Translations under genes and position numbers: made by a program
Notes under the pieces: model-generated
Databases searched by the model: none
What the model was told of the DNA's origin: nothing
Seen by the model: only the letters and a program-made list of their open reading frames with translations
Shown here: positions 1 through 44,649 of the stretch, in pieces
How the letters are laid out: each line of letters begins with the position of its first letter
Numbering within the stretch: position 1 is the stretch's first letter
NCBI GenBank assembly: GCA_038501625.1
Contig: JAZAYU010000006.1
Span: forward strand, 10,338,181 to 10,402,180
Length of the DNA stretch: 64,000 bases
Source of the DNA: Corbicula japonica
Lineage: Eukaryota; Mollusca; Bivalvia; Venerida; Cyrenidae
Reading direction: 5' to 3'

Positions 1-1326
1 AAACAAGTGAATACACAAGCATAAGACTGACAGCTTACACCATAACTCGAAAATTCTATCAAAATAAATACCGAATAACGTTAATCTAAATTTGCAACAA
101 GGGTGGTGTCCCTTGATACATATACATGTCGGCGTTTTTCTTTGATCGGTGTCCCATGCAAACGACGAAAAACTTATACCTTATGCGTTATTATTGAATC
201 TTAAGTTATGTATGTGTATTTGAGGTAACATTAATGAAGACACAGAGGTAAAAACTTGAATATCGCCGTCAGTAATACCTGGAATCTAGATCATTAACGC
301 CTTAATATTTCTGATAATACTACTTCTTCTTACGGGGTTTACACATTGTTGTGCAAAGCATACATACCGAGGACCGAGCTTTGGAAAATAATTCTGCAAT
401 TTTTTTCAACTGAAGTATAGTTTAAAATGCGACAAATATTTTAATTTTGGTAAAAGATTGTTCGTAACTTTCAAGAAATCGCATCCGAATCGTAACATGA
501 CGTCTACTAGTTTACGGATGTCGCTCTGTTTTTTGCCGATTTATTTCAACAAGTTGCGTTTAAAACTAATAGGAGAGTTTGTTTTTTGTGGAATTCATTA
601 TTTTTTATCGAGTTATATGATAAACAAAGTCATAATTTGATGAAAAAGAAATATATTTTTTTACGTTTAGTAATGAAAACTGGTGGATTTGCTTTCATTT
701 TGCGTTTGATTTTGTCTGCTAAAATAACACAATATAAAACACACCAAACTGTCACAAATGTTTTTAATATATTAGGATCACATAGTTCTATCAATACAAT
801 TAATTTGAAGCTGAAAATCTTCATCAATACTGCGAAAATCTTAGTTTGGGTAAGTGCACATAATTTTGGATAGTCCGAATTTCGTATACGAATTTTAAAC
901 ACTTATTAAATCTAAAATTAATTAAAGAACCTGAATTATATGTTTAATGTATCTGCAAGTCAGCTAATGATGAATCAGTTAAATATATAAAATTGAATGA
1001 AGAAATATAAAACTGTTTCAGTGTCAAAAAACATTCCAGTTATGATACCAAAATTCCAGTTTGATATCACATGTATGCAGTTTTAGCAGATTTTCGCTAT
1101 TTTAATTAATATCACTTTTTACCAGCTAGATCCCTTAGAATTTTAAAGGATTAAGCTTATGGCATTATGCATCACCAACTATTGCTTGTGATTTTCATTT
1201 CTCAAAAAGTTAAATAAGTGATAACAATACAATTTGAAGCAGCAACTAAATAATCTAAAAGAAAAGCATGTACATAACTTGTACAACAAAACTTTTAAGG
1301 ATTCTTTTTCGAAACAAAATCACGTT
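1..1326. other. PPP4R3 intron (upstream part), nothing recognised
   Basis: AT-rich sequence with short, non-conserved open frames and no splice-bounded coding segment. The family exon for the N-terminal domain is not found here, so it lies left of the window. Confidence 0.6.
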
Positions 1327-2301
1327 CAGGGCCTTCCCCAGAAAAATTTTAAGGCATCCTGGCATCCTACGCTTGACATGCTAATTCATGCAAAATATTT
1401 TCACATGGTTGATGGGTGCATCTTACAAATATATAAATATATATTTAGCACAAAGCAACATAGTTTTCTAAGGTTTTTTTTGAAATATGACAAAGTACAT
1501 TTTTCACAGAACTACCACACACTTGCTATTGTATTGTACTTATTACAAAACAGTTATTGCTTCATTTTTTATGTACATCAGTCTAAAAAAACATGCCACA
1601 ATTGTCTCTTGTTGCAACATATCTCACACTAGATACACAGCCCTTGATTGCAGACATTATTGTTGTCATTATGATTATGCCAAAATTTAATATATGTTGA
1701 AAAGTCAACATGTTCAATAGAATGGCCAATTATTGATATGGAAAGCATTTAAAGATGTACAGTAAGTACTTTTATAGCATTAAATTACTTTAAAAAACAT
1801 CTTCATTTTTGGTTATTATTTGTTATAATAAACCTTCTGTAATCACCTGTTAATAAAAGTGACAAGATTATCATTTACGCTTACATGCTCACAACTCTTC
1901 ACAGTTAGCAGGTTATCAAAGAACAATATAACAGTTTTAATCTCATTTAGGCCATCATAACTGCCGAAATAATCTGTACTAAACTGGTTGATTTACGACC
2001 GTCTTCTCTGTATTCAACAGACACTCATCCAACTATCCGACTTCTGATACTCAACAGATGGTCATTAAATATTGTAAGGTGTGATCTTGTACAGTAGACG
2101 CTTAACAATATCAGAGAAACGCTTGAAATTGGCCAGAAAGTTTCGTAATTTGACATGTTTATTGACCTTGTTTATTGAATTTTAAAGCATCCCGGCTAGG
2201 ATTTATGGCATACCGGCAGATTATAAGTGTCCCGCTAATGCGAGTTTAGAAATTAAGGCATCCCGGCGCCGGTATGCCATAATTGCCTGGGGAAAGCCCT
2301 G
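1327..2301. mobile_element. 975-bp DNA transposon remnant with 5-bp TSD (hAT-like)
   Basis: Terminal inverted repeats CAGGGCCTTCCCCAG and CTGGGGAAAGCCCTG, flanked by the exact 5-bp duplication ACGTT (1322-1326 and 2302-2306). A GGCATCCTGGCATCC-like subterminal motif recurs near both ends. No transposase frame; non-autonomous. Confidence 0.85.
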
Positions 2302-2505
2302 ACGTTATTGTTATATGCCCTGCCTGTGAGCAGTCAGCAACCTGCCCCTTATTGTGCCACCCTGCCCCTTTTTGAGTTCTAGAATAATCCCTAATTTTGA
2401 AATCCACCAATTCAGGTCACTTAAATTGGGCAATAAATAAATAACTTTTGAGAATGTAAACAAACTGAATTCAGTCATAAAGCAACATACCCATAATTTT
2501 TCCAG

Positions 2506-33922
<31,417 letters not shown>

Positions 33923-34890
33923 TGACACAAATTTAGCTAGTTTGACTCAATATATATAGCAGGGATAAAAAACGTTACCCCACCTACAGAGCAGTGCAGG
34001 CCCAAGATTGTTATTGTAATGACTTAACGAGATGTGATAAGGGTGTGGTGTAATGGACAGCTTTATTGCTGACTTTTGACACCAACAACATCGAGGTTAA
34101 CATCTAGTAAGGAAGGTTTTTGGTGAAAATGGATCCGCAGGAGGATGGTAAAATTCTTGGAAATGCAGATCAAGCATTTATTGCCAACAAGTGAGAAGTT
34201 CTATTCACTTCCAGCCTTGTGAGATGCCTTGTTAGCTAGAAGATCTGGGAAATGTACATTGTGGAGGAAGACCTGTCATTTCAGAGACATTATGACCCAT
34301 GGTTCAAAGAGAAGTCTGAAAGGCGGATGATTTGCACTTTGAAACAAACCATTCATTTGAATAGGTTCTGTTTACATACTGGCGGTATTAGCCCTTTACT
34401 TCCATGAGATATGACTTGTATTCTAGCAGTGCAATCTGATCATGAACTACACTGTTTGCTCTTACCTCTGACCTAGAATCAATGAAGAATGTGCAGGCTT
34501 ATCAGGATATGCAGAGGTCACGAGTGATATATAAGCTGTATCCATGGAGTAAAGGGTTGACAGAAATATGTAAAAAAATAACATTCTTTGGTGCATTGAG
34601 ATCTTCATATGCATTATTTCTTTCATTTAAACTAGCATCAAATGCATCTAATATTTGGCAATAGTGTTCTTATAGATATGTGTCTCTTTTTTGAATAATT
34701 TTGGTTTGGAATACTGTAAGATATTCAATGACATGATTCCATGATAGTAAACTACTGCATTGTGATGGGAATTTTGTTTTTGGAAGATCACATCTAGTTA
34801 AGTTAACCCTTGTCTTTCCAAAACTGGTGTAACTTGCCCTTTGTCAGCCTGCTTATGTGAAGTCCTATTCATCTTTTGGACCTATTTTTT

Positions 34891-35005
34891 TTAACCCTTC
34901 ACTCTGTTATCCATTGGCTAACAGTGTAGTTCCCGATCAGCCGACACATCTGTATTGTCAGATCAGCATCTACACTGTCAACCTGTATATGGAGTAAATG
35001 GTTAA
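34891..35005. mobile_element. Palindromic piggyBac-type MITE, 115-bp deletion derivative
   Basis: TTAA-CCCTTCACTCTGTTATCC start and ATGGAGTAAATGG-TTAA end; the centre is deleted. Confidence 0.75.
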
Positions 35006-35209
35006 AACATTTCACTATGACTAGTCTACAATAGTGTACAGATGAGACACAAGGCCAAGCATCAAGTCTTACAAGCAGGAATAAAAAGGACATTTAGGCC
35101 AGGATAGCTGTTTAAATACGAATGATTAAACCAATCTACCTATTATATATTGCGCTGTTGCAAGTTGCCAGGGTTTTCAAGAGAGCAGATTTCTATGGAA
35201 TTTTATATA

Positions 35210-35336
35210 CGACAGCGTACTGCTTACTGCCAACGGCTTCTTGTGTACTGCCTACTGCTTGCCTTCCTGTTTACTTCTTATCGCATAGGGCTTTCCGCCT
35301 ACTCCTTACTGCGTGCTGCCTACTGCGTGCTGCTTA
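35210..35336. repeat. CTGCCTACTGC-type cryptic simple repeat
   Basis: About 10-bp units such as TACTGCTTACTGCC and CTGCCTACTGCTTGCC. The overlapping 71- and 107-codon frames come from this repeat and were not called as genes. Confidence 0.7.
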
Positions 35337-36402
35337 AAGTTGAACTGACAGTAGAAAGCTGTTGGAATAGTCAACCAAAGATTCATTCTTTTTTTTTTTT
35401 GCATAAGAGAGTAAAATGGATGCTGATCATACAGAAACTTTTTTGTTGCCTGTACAGACTATTTACATACTGAAGATTTCTATTGATGTGTAGATAATAC
35501 TTAACAATTAAATAAATATCCTATGGTTTGTTGAGTGTATTTCTCTGAAGAGAGCAAGTGTACAGCAGCATAATGAATGATGATGACGACACTGTTACAA
35601 CAATAAGCACTGGCTTACACTGAATATAATGTAATAAAAAATAAATGGAAACAAGAAAATGTGTTGCGGGTCCAACCATATATATTACACGGTGGAAATT
35701 CTAAATAAATACTAACATTCAAGATCAGAACACATTCTGACACAAAAAATCATTGATAAAAATCAATTTTGGTACTTACAAGTAAATTATTAATTCGTTC
35801 ACAACATGGTTTGATATATCACCAGCTTGAATGCAGCTCCTTTCAAAGACAATATATAAATAAGTTTTAACTAATATTTTTGTATGACATTCAATTAAGA
35901 TTGAAGGCTTTAATTTCAAAGTGGATTGAAGTATAAACTTCATTGCCATTATGATAGACTAGCTTTGTGGAAAGCTAAAACTTGTGAATATCTTGTCTGG
36001 CATTGCCCTGATATGGCCAAACTACGCACTAGACAGAATGCTGTACTGTAAGCAGTATGCAATGAGCAGTAGGCTGTCGTTTATGGCATTCCGTAAATTT
36101 CTGCATTTTGTTATAAGTAAATAAGAATTTTTCCACTTTTAACCCCACTTAAGTCTGTCTTTGGGTCATCTTGATCCTTTTGTTCATAGCTTTCAAACCC
36201 TTTAGGTGCATGCTGCTTACTTAAGTTTTAAATCTTACAGCAGCTTTCTAAATTTTAACTTTCAGGGCTTGCATGCTGTATAACATTTGTTTACATAATG
36301 AGTAGGTGTCTGTTCTCGGTTCCATTGTCTACAAAATTCTGTCAACTCCAGCCATTCACGACTGTTAAACAACTGTCTGATTCTAGCTGTACAAACTAGG
36401 TT

Positions 36403-36537
36403 GAAGGTTATAAAACTGAGATTGGAAACCAGTCTCAAATCTCAAGCATCTGATTGGCTGAAATGGCGACTGGTCGTCTTCAATCAGATGCTTGAGATTT
36501 GAGACTGGTTTCCATGCTTAGTTTTATAACCTTGTGC
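36403..36537. repeat. ~135-bp foldback element
   Basis: The left arm AAGGTTATAAAACTGAGATT...CTGATTGGCTGAAATGGCGA is inverted to ...TTTTATAACCTT, with a very short loop. Confidence 0.85.
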
Positions 36538-37186
36538 ACTAGTCTGGAGACCAGGCTCCAGTATCCAACTGAACATATCAGATGCTTTAGTTTTGACATT
36601 GGTCTTCAATCTTACTTTATGATCCTGGGTTCTGGGTGTCTGGAGACTAGGTTAGGTTTAAAATTTAATTGATGTTAAATTTCACATTCAGTATTACAAT
36701 TTAAGAATTTAGTGTGTTTTTTTTAATTTTTAAATTCGTGCCAGTAGAATGCATGTATCAATTTTTTGTATGAAATAGATGTACTCGAATTCACTGCAAA
36801 CTTAATCCAGAATTCGAATAAAGTTAGTTGAAGATTGAGCTTAAAATAAATCTGTTTTGTTGGGAACTGACCCTACTGCTCCGGTCCAAGATTTTAACAC
36901 AGACGAGAGACCAGTCTCCAATTCTAAGCAGTGATTGGTTAAAATTCAATTCCTTGTACAAATTGACCAATCACAAGCTAGAGTGTTAAGAGTGGTCTAA
37001 TCTTGCTGTCGTTATCTTGAGTCCAGCAGGTTATCCTGATTCTGGAAGACAAGGAATTAGTCTTGAAAGTTTAATAAAGAAGCCATTCTCATTTTCAAAT
37101 GATGAAAGTCTTAAAAAGATCTCAGCATTTAGATTTTTGTTCATCCATCATTTATATGAATTATCACACTCGACTTTATAATTATA

Positions 37187-37432
37187 AGCCTTTACTCCAT
37201 ATATACACATTTTTACGCATGTGTGACCAATATAGATCCAGATCAGTCTGAATATGTGTACTGTCTAATCAGGATCTGCAGTGTTTGCTTTTTTGGTCAG
37301 AAATAACCTTATAAATAAAAAAAACTAAACAGTGTAGATCCTGATCAGATGGCACGGATGTGCTGGTTTATTTGGATCTACATGTATACTGGTTGCCCAC
37401 ACAATAAAGGTGTATCTAAGGAGTAAAGGGAT
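37187..37432. mobile_element. Palindromic piggyBac-type MITE
   Basis: CCTTTACTCCATATATACAC start and AAGGAGTAAAGGG end; both arms present, TTAA eroded. Confidence 0.75.
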
Positions 37433-37693
37433 AGAAGTTATTTGTGTATTGTTATGTAAATGTGAGCTCCACAAAGGTTATTTCAGTAAAATTGTTCGAT
37501 TTGTGAATGTTTAGCTAGTATACACACGAGTCTGTTGCACAATGTTTTGGTGAAGAATGTTTTCTACTTTCCTTAACAATGAAAGATAAGTGCTATTTTT
37601 GTACATACCATTCATTCCATCATCATGATCAGTAAATAGATGAAAAGTGACACTGCTATTATAGGCTTTTATCTATAAACAAAACAACTGACT

Positions 37694-37924
37694 TTACCCT
37701 TTCCTACATATATAAGCTTTTTATCAGACGTGCAAACAGTGTGGATCAAGATCAGCCAGCACATCTGTGCTGTCTGACCAGGATCTGCACTGTTTGCTTT
37801 TTGGTCAGAAATAACCTAATAAAAAAGCGAACAGTGAAGATCCTGATCAGACAGCATGGATATGCAGGCAGATCTACATTGTTGGCCCATTCCAGAAAGG
37901 TGTATATATGGAGGAAAGGTTTAA
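37694..37924. mobile_element. Palindromic piggyBac-type MITE
   Basis: CCCTTTCCTACATATATAAG start and GGAGGAAAGG-TTTAA end. It is immediately followed by another copy at 37926. Confidence 0.78.
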
Positions 37925-37925
37925 A

Positions 37926-38124
37926 TTAACCCTTCACTTTATTGTTTGCATTTGTGACCCAAGATGATTGAGATCAGTCTGCAGTCAATCTGTTGAATTT
38001 TTGAGAACTTCTGACCAAGAAGCAGCCGGTGTAGATCCAGAACAGACATCATGGATGTGCATGCTGATAAGGATCTTCACTGGTTGCCCTACACATTAAG
38101 ATCTATCAAAGAAGCAAAGGGTTT
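37926..38124. mobile_element. Palindromic piggyBac-type MITE, adjacent second copy
   Basis: TTAA-CCCTTCACTTTATTG start and AAGAAGCAAAGGG end; the two copies are one base apart. Confidence 0.72.
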
Positions 38125-38732
38125 TCAGTTACTGGAAATTTCATGTTTTTTAGCCTTATGCAAAAATGGGACATTAATGTAATTTATTAAAATGATGGCA
38201 GGAAATAAAGCAGACAACATTTTTCTGCATTTTTAATTATATGTAATCAAATTACCTAAGAACATCACCTAATAATTATGATAATGATTAGTGAGTTGTG
38301 ATAGAGAATTGAAGTTCTTTCTGAAAACACCAATGTTGTTATTTATTTATCATTGGCTACAAAGCATGAAGCATTTTGACATTTTTGTTTGATTCTGTTT
38401 GAATGGCAATCTTAGTTATTCACAGTCTTGTGAGAGAATGCGAGAAATTTGTAGAAAAGAACAAGTTGATATTTTTACCAGTTTTAATGGTATGTAATAC
38501 TATGTCCTTCATTATATGGAGTGAATGATGTTAACATGGCTTTTATATGTTTTATGCTCTTATTTTCAGCCTTGGGTCGACTGACTTTTAAGTCAATATA
38601 TTGCAGAGCTACTGGCTGTCATTGTCTTCTCAAGTTTGATAAATTTTAATTCATTTAATTAAAATTATTTCAACTTGTAATTCAACTTGTAATATAACTG
38701 TTGTGATCACACAGAAAACAGTTCTGTAATGC

Positions 38733-38878
38733 TTAACCATTTACTTCACATTTATGCCTTTTAACGCATATGTGAAAAAAGTGTAGATCAAGATCAGCCT
38801 GCGTATTCCACGCCCTTGATCAGGATCTACACTATTCACCGTGGGATAACTGCCATATTCCATGGAGTAAAAGGTTAA
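38733..38878. mobile_element. Palindromic piggyBac-type MITE, deleted copy
   Basis: TTAA-CCATTTACTTCAC start and CATGGAGTAAAAGG-TTAA end; 146 bp. Confidence 0.75.
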
Positions 38879-39084
38879 TGCAGTTTTAAAATGGAACCAT
38901 TCCATCTGTGACCTGCTAACTACTGTTACTTTTTATTGGTTACCACAAATTTTGTTGTTGGATTGTTTTCTTTAATCTAACTTTTCCTTTCAGTTACATT
39001 ATTCTTTATTGATTGACATTGTTATTGGAAAGGTCTGTTTGAAGACAGTTCTTTGTTTTTATAGAAAATATATTTTTTCTGAGT

Positions 39085-39465
39085 AATCCTTTACTCCATA
39101 GGATAGGGCTTATATTCCCTGGGCAATCAGTGTAGATCCATATCAGCCTGCACATCTGTGTCGTCTGAACCAGTGCCCAACATCATAAAACTAAATCTGG
39201 AGATCAGTCTCAAATCTCAAGCATCTGATTGGCTGAAATGGCGACCAGTCGCCATTTCAGCCAATCAGATCCTTGAAATTTGAAACTGATCTCAAAACTT
39301 AGTTTTATGATATTGGGCATCTGCAATGCTTACTTTTAGATTCATTAAGGTATTTGTAATTCAGCAACCAGTGTAGATCCAGAAAGACACCATGGATATG
39401 TCATCTGATCTGAATCTACACTGTTAGCACATTCAATAAAAGTAGTTCTATGAAGTAAAAGGTCA
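39085..39465. mobile_element. Palindromic piggyBac-type MITE interrupted by a foldback element
   Basis: CCTTTACTCCATAGGATAGG start and ATGAAGTAAAAGG end; the left arm is split by the foldback at 39175-39318. Confidence 0.72.
39175..39318. repeat. 144-bp foldback element inserted in a MITE
   Basis: GCCCAACATCATAAAACTAA inverted to TTAGTTTTATGATATTGGGC; the centre is GGCGACCAGTCGCC. Confidence 0.88.
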
Positions 39466-39499
39466 ATAAGAAGCAAATAGTGAGTTAACCCAAGGTTAC

Positions 39500-39830
39500 A
39501 AATAGAGTATGTAAACATAATGATAGCCAGTTGAGTTCATCTGTGTTACTATGGGTATTCAACATGTGCAGTTTACCTGTGTACCCATGGATTTGTGCCA
39601 TTGGGAGTTTACTGTTCTAAACATGGATATACAACAAGTTAGCCTATGTGGCCATGGGTGACAATGGATGTATTGGTTTGCGACAATGGACATCTACCTG
39701 TGTAGCCATGGATGTGCAATAACCTGCATTTACCCATATAGCCATGTGTGTGAAACAATGGGTGTTTACTACTGTAGCTATGGGTATATGACTATCGGAG
39801 TTTAGCGGCATAGCCATGGGTATACAACAT
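39500..39830. repeat. Degenerate ~60-bp tandem repeats (TAGCCATGGGTATACAAC type)
   Basis: Repeated ATGGGTATTCAACATGTGCA, GCCATGGATGTGCAATAA and TAGCCATGGGTATACAACAT motifs at ~60-bp spacing. Diverged and non-coding. Confidence 0.65.
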
Positions 39831-40019
39831 GTACTGGATGAAATTGTTCAGTATTGAAGGAGAGTTGTTTGAACTTGTAGAACAGCTAATTTTTTTTTTT
39901 TTTATGCAAACATTGGTTGAGGTCGAATAATTATGACTCAAAATTGCTGTTTTTTATTTTGTGTATTGTTTAAGTAGTTCAGAAGTGAATTATTGGGAGT
40001 TTAATATTATTTAGATTTA

Positions 40020-40262
40020 AATAACCGTTTCCTGTATAGATACACCTTAATTGCAAGGGCAAACAGTTTAGATCAAGATCAGCCGGCACATCCATGCTGT
40101 CTGATCAGGATCTAAACTGTTCGCTTTTTGATTCATAAGGTTATTTCTGACCAAAATGTGACCTGTGTGGATCCAGATTAGATGGCATGGATGTGCTTGC
40201 TGATCCGGATCTACGCTGGTCTCACGCTCGTAAAAATGCGTATATATCAAGGAAAGGGATAA
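40020..40262. mobile_element. Palindromic piggyBac-type MITE
   Basis: TTTCCTGTATAGATACACC start and AAGGAAAGGGAT end; both arms are complete. The overlapping 60-codon frame is the element's own repeat-derived peptide. Confidence 0.82.
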
Positions 40263-40753
40263 TATGTCTGAAGTGCACTATATTGAGAACAAAGCTTCAA
40301 AGATTTCTTATTGCTACATGAATAAAGTGTTTTTTGTAATAAGTCATTAACAAGCATTTTTGTACATTTTTTGCCAGTTTGATGTTAACAAGTCTGGAGG
40401 TGTACAGTGCATCTGTCTCTAAAAGTTTGCCAAACTTGGATATAAACTGGGTTTTTTTTAATCTATGGAAAGGAATTGATAGTAAACAAATTCGTAAAGA
40501 GATAGGATTTAAAATGGCATAATCTGTCTCATTTGAAGTCATTCTCATTGAAGTCAGTTCCAAACGTATTTTTATTTTGGGTGTGACTGTATCTCATGAA
40601 GGTGACCCGAACTGTTCTTTGCATCAATCCATTTACTTTCATCAGTGTGGTTTGATTAGTTTATGGACTTGACAGTGTAGCACCATTTAGATTGCTTAAA
40701 TGTATTGTCTGATCCGGGGGTACACAGCTCACAATTGTGACTTAATATGGATA

Positions 40754-41000
40754 TTAACCCTTTACTAAATTGGATATAGCTTTTATCCATGGGCAAAAAG
40801 TGTAGACCCAGATCAGCTGGCACATCCGTGCTGTCTGATTAGAAGTTACAGAGTTCTATTAATATTTCATTAGTTTTTTTTTTCTGACCAAGAGGCAAAC
40901 ATAGTAGATACTGATTAGACAGTAAAGATGTGCTGGCTGATCTGGATCTGCTGTGTTAGCACATGTGAAAAAAATGAAATAGATTATATAGAGGATACAG
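40754..41000. mobile_element. Palindromic piggyBac-type MITE, diverged
   Basis: TTAA-CCCTTTACTAAATTGG start; the right end is degraded. Confidence 0.65.
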
Positions 41001-41010
41001 CATGAGTGAT

Positions 41011-41120
41011 CATTTAATACTGAAATTATTAAACGAGTCGTCTAAATCGATATAAAACGAGGCTTTTGCCAAGTTTTATATCGATTTAGATGACGAGTTT
41101 AATAACTTCAGTATAAAATG
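41011..41120. repeat. Hairpin with ~48-bp arms
   Basis: CATTTAATACTGAAATTATT...CTAAATCGATATAAAAC pairs with its inverse ending AACTTCAGTATAAAATG, loop ~14 bp, few mismatches. Probably one end of a larger element reaching towards ~41880. Confidence 0.75.
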
Positions 41121-42057
41121 AACATGAATGATGTATTCTATTTATCACATACCCTGAAAAACAAGCAAAATCCATGAATTGTCCCTTTCTATCGCCTAGT
41201 AGAGCAAAATTTAAACGTATGTAATTCGGTCGTATCGGGTGATACATAAGCTAGTCCCCAAAGAATTTATCATACCGTTTTCCTTTTTGGCCAAAATAAG
41301 TGAAAATAAATAAATAAAATTAACATTAACTGCGCTAGAGTCTAGATAAAAGAATCTACCAGTTATAGGCTTCTGAAGTTGTGTTTAATTAAATAAATCG
41401 ATCTACTGTATGACGTCATTTGTGTAAACTTTCATAGCGGCATATGACAACATTGAAATTTGCTGTATATAAACTTATGATTCGGATTGAAAATGTGTTT
41501 CTAGTGTTTTCATTTTGTTTTGGGGATGTTGTAAGATCACACCGACGATGTTCTGAAAACGATGCTAGCGTCTGGGTCATTTTGTTTTCGATTAAAACGA
41601 AATAAAAATGGCTTTGTTGCTGTTGTTGAATTTCATCATAGACTTTTGGCGTATTGCTATCTTACAGAGTAATCAAGATGTCAGAAATTTATATTTCCCG
41701 TGGATATTATCATTTAAAGGGATGCTTAAGTTCCTTATAGAAGCTGCTTGCTTGCCTGAAGTGGTCAGATGGCAAAAGTAAGTCATTTTCATAAATTTGT
41801 TTTGATTGCTGATAACGCGGATGAATAGTGATTCGGCTACGATATATAACTAGTTATATATCGAAAATATATAACGGGTGTTATTACACTCCCACACCGG
41901 AAGGTATGTGATAATTAAGTTTATTGAGGACTGTTGAATCCAAATATTAGATGTAACACAATAAAGCAGAATTTTGGAGCTGAGTTTGATGTGACTGATT
42001 TTAATTTTAGTATAGCACAGATGTTCAAGAATTCCAAACTGGTTTGTTAGTAACGTT

Positions 42058-42177
42058 GGGCCCGAGATCATAAACTAAAACTGGAGACCAGTCTCAAACC
42101 TCAAGCACCTGATTGGCTTAAATGGCGACTGGTCAGATGCTTGAGATTTTCAATCTCAGTTATATGATCATTGGCCC
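42058..42177. repeat. Foldback element, partial
   Basis: GGGCCCGAGATCATAAACTA inverted to ATATGATCATTGGCCC, with the centre deleted. Confidence 0.72.
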
Positions 42178-42745
42178 TGTAATAGTACATATATTGAACT
42201 GACAAGGCAGGGTTAGCTATTGTTGCTAAAATAAGGTTAAATTAATTTAAATTTTAAGCAGATTCTTCTGCAAAACACTGTAAATGCTACTAGATTTTAT
42301 TTATTTAATCAGGATATATGTGTGTTAAATAACAGACTATTGTGAAATACCCCAAATAGTTGTTTGTTTTTGTCTGTTTTATGGAAATAAGAGTTTCTCA
42401 TTATCATTTCACTTGTCATAAATCTCATTGTATATAAAACATTATTAAGGTTATCATGTAAGAAAATTTTAAACCTGTATATTTGATGAAATTGATATTT
42501 TTTTGACAAAGAATTGCAAATATTTGATATGATTTGTAAATTGTTGAAGTAAACTCTAATAGTTAACCTACTGTAAAAAAAACAAAACTGAATTAATGTC
42601 ACTACTGCAAGATGCAACCTGAATAGATTACAAGTTCATGAGAAAGTTGTGACTGCCTAACTAGCCTCGTGGTGTTTTAGAAAGGTCCAATTATACCTCC
42701 GTGTAGTTCTGGGGACCTTGTAATAAAACTGATTTATTCCTCTTT

Positions 42746-42982
42746 TTAACCCTTTACTCCATCTATGCACATTTTTTGGCATGTGTGACCAGTGTAGATC
42801 CAGATCAGCCAGCACAACTGTGCTATCTGATCTGGATCTGCTCTGTTTGCATATTGGTCATAAATAATTTAATGAATTTAAAAGCTAACAGTTTAGATCC
42901 TAATCAGAGTTCATTGATGTGCTGACTGATCTGGATCTAAACTGTTCGCCCACGAAATAATGTGTATGTAGTAAAGGGTTAA
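42746..42982. mobile_element. Palindromic piggyBac-type MITE, intact
   Basis: TTAA-CCCTTTACTCCATCTATG start and GTAGTAAAGGG-TTAA end; 237 bp. Confidence 0.9.
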
Positions 42983-43298
42983 TTGATTCACTTTCTTACC
43001 TTCTAAAAAACTAAGGCAGTTCACATCAATAAAAATTGATTTCTATAAATGAATGTTTGCATGTATCTATCCTTTACACAGTAAAGGTGCGGTAGGATGT
43101 CCACTGTTAGGAAAACGATGGGTGTGTTGAAACTAAGAATTTTACAGTATAGATTGTCAATAAAGGTGAATATCTGATTTCAGTTATTTTTGATAATGAA
43201 GATTCCAGGTAAAAATTGGATCCACACCTGAAAAATTATTTGAGTACATATGGTTCTGATTTTGGTTTATATTGGTTCATTGTTTGATTTTATCAAAG

Positions 43299-43530
43299 TT
43301 AACCATTACCTCCCTTTATTGCAAGGGCGAACAGTTTAGATCCAGATCAGCAGGCACATCCGTGCCGTCTGATCAGGATCTAAACTGTTCACTTTTTGAT
43401 TTGTTAGGTTAATTCTGACCAAAATGCGACCAGTGCAGATCCTGATCAGATGGCATGGATGTGCCGGTTGATCTGGATCTTCACTGGTCGCACATGCGTA
43501 AAAATGCTTAAATATGGAGGAATGGGTTAA
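43299..43530. mobile_element. Palindromic piggyBac-type MITE, intact
   Basis: TTAA-CCATTACCTCCC start and ATGGAGGAATGGG-TTAA end; both arms are complete. Confidence 0.85.
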
Positions 43531-43844
43531 GTAAGGATTTGGATGGGGGTGGGTGACATGTTTCACCTAGTAAGACTTACTATAGGGCAATTTTGTTAAA
43601 GTAGTTTACACCGCAGTCACTGGGGCAGGCCCCTCAGCCATTTTTGGTCATACCAGTACTTAATCTAAAATTTCACATGGAATAATCTCCGGATTCTGAA
43701 AGCCTTTTTTTGACTTAAAACATTATAAGCTTTATTTACAGGGTTATCAGTTGTGAAGCTATTTGACCAAAGAAATTAACTGAGGATTAAGGTATTAATT
43801 CTATAAGGAATTCAGTGATGATTTTATTAAAGATGGTGCTTATT

Positions 43845-44000
43845 AGCTCTTTTCTCTGATGCCACAGCTTTCATGCCATGTGTGACCAGTGAAGATCTAG
43901 ATCAGCCTGCACATCTGTAGTCTGATCAGGATCTACACTCTTTGCTTCTTGGTCAGAAAATAACCTAATAATTTTAAAGCAACTAGAGACCGTTTACTCC
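43845..44000. mobile_element. Palindromic piggyBac-type MITE fragment
   Basis: Left arm TGTGACCAGTGAAGATCTAG then TAGTCTGATCAGGATCTACA; the right arm is scrambled. Confidence 0.6.
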
Positions 44001-44084
44001 ATGGATACATGTATACCATGTGCTACCACAGCAAATCTAGACCTGCACATCTAACAGCCTGATCCAAATAAGATGTTCCGTTCT

Positions 44085-44232
44085 TGGGCCCAAGATCATA
44101 AAACTAAATCTGGAGATCAGTCTCAAATCTCAAGCATCTGATTGGCTGAAATGGCGACCAGTCGCCATTTCAGCCAATCAGATCCTTGAGATTTGAGACT
44201 GAACTCAAAACTTAGTTTTATGATCTTGGGCC
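44085..44232. repeat. ~148-bp foldback element
   Basis: GGGCCCAAGATCATAAAACT inverted to AGTTTTATGATCTTGGGCC; GGCGACCAGTCGCC centre as at 39175. Confidence 0.9.
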
Positions 44233-44649
44233 TTGGTCAGAAATAATTCTAGAATATAAATGGAACTATTGTACATCTTAATAAAACTGCACAGATATGC
44301 ATGCTGATCTGGATCAGAATTTGTAGCACATTGTTTAATGTTGTATTCATGCTGTAAAGGATTAATTGAAATTTAAGAGAACTGAGTAGCAAGTTAACTT
44401 GAGTCTCGTTTTTGTTAAAAGTTCATTTAATAAAAGCTAAAAAGCCTGGTGTTTTTCACAGTTTTATCTTAAAACTATCTGGTGTGAGTTTTATAACCTT
44501 ATGCATTTTTGGTATTCAATGGACAATGATTAATTTGTTGATGCATGTTGTTTTAACAAATAAGAGGTGTTCTAATTGTGGTAAACACAAAGTATCAAAA
44601 CTGTAATAAGTCTACAGTTGTGCACTCAACCCTCTGGAGGTTCAACATG

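Larger units (their letters stand above)
33923..35638 (+). other. Probable PPP4R3 3' UTR; 3' end uncertain
   Basis: No coding signal follows the stop. Candidate AATAAA poly(A) signals are at 35511-35516 and 35633-35638. A deleted piggyBac-type MITE (34891-35005) and a CTGCCTACTG-like low-complexity tract (35210-35336) lie inside, so the real 3' end may be earlier. Confidence 0.35.

Noticed and set aside
1234..1690. 132-codon frame and an overlapping 67-codon frame
   Set aside because: They span the left end of the 5-bp-TSD element (1327) and show no homology or splice context.
35122..35473. 71- and 107-codon frames rich in Tyr, Cys and Leu
   Set aside because: Produced by a CTGCCTACTGC-type cryptic simple repeat; no conserved pattern.
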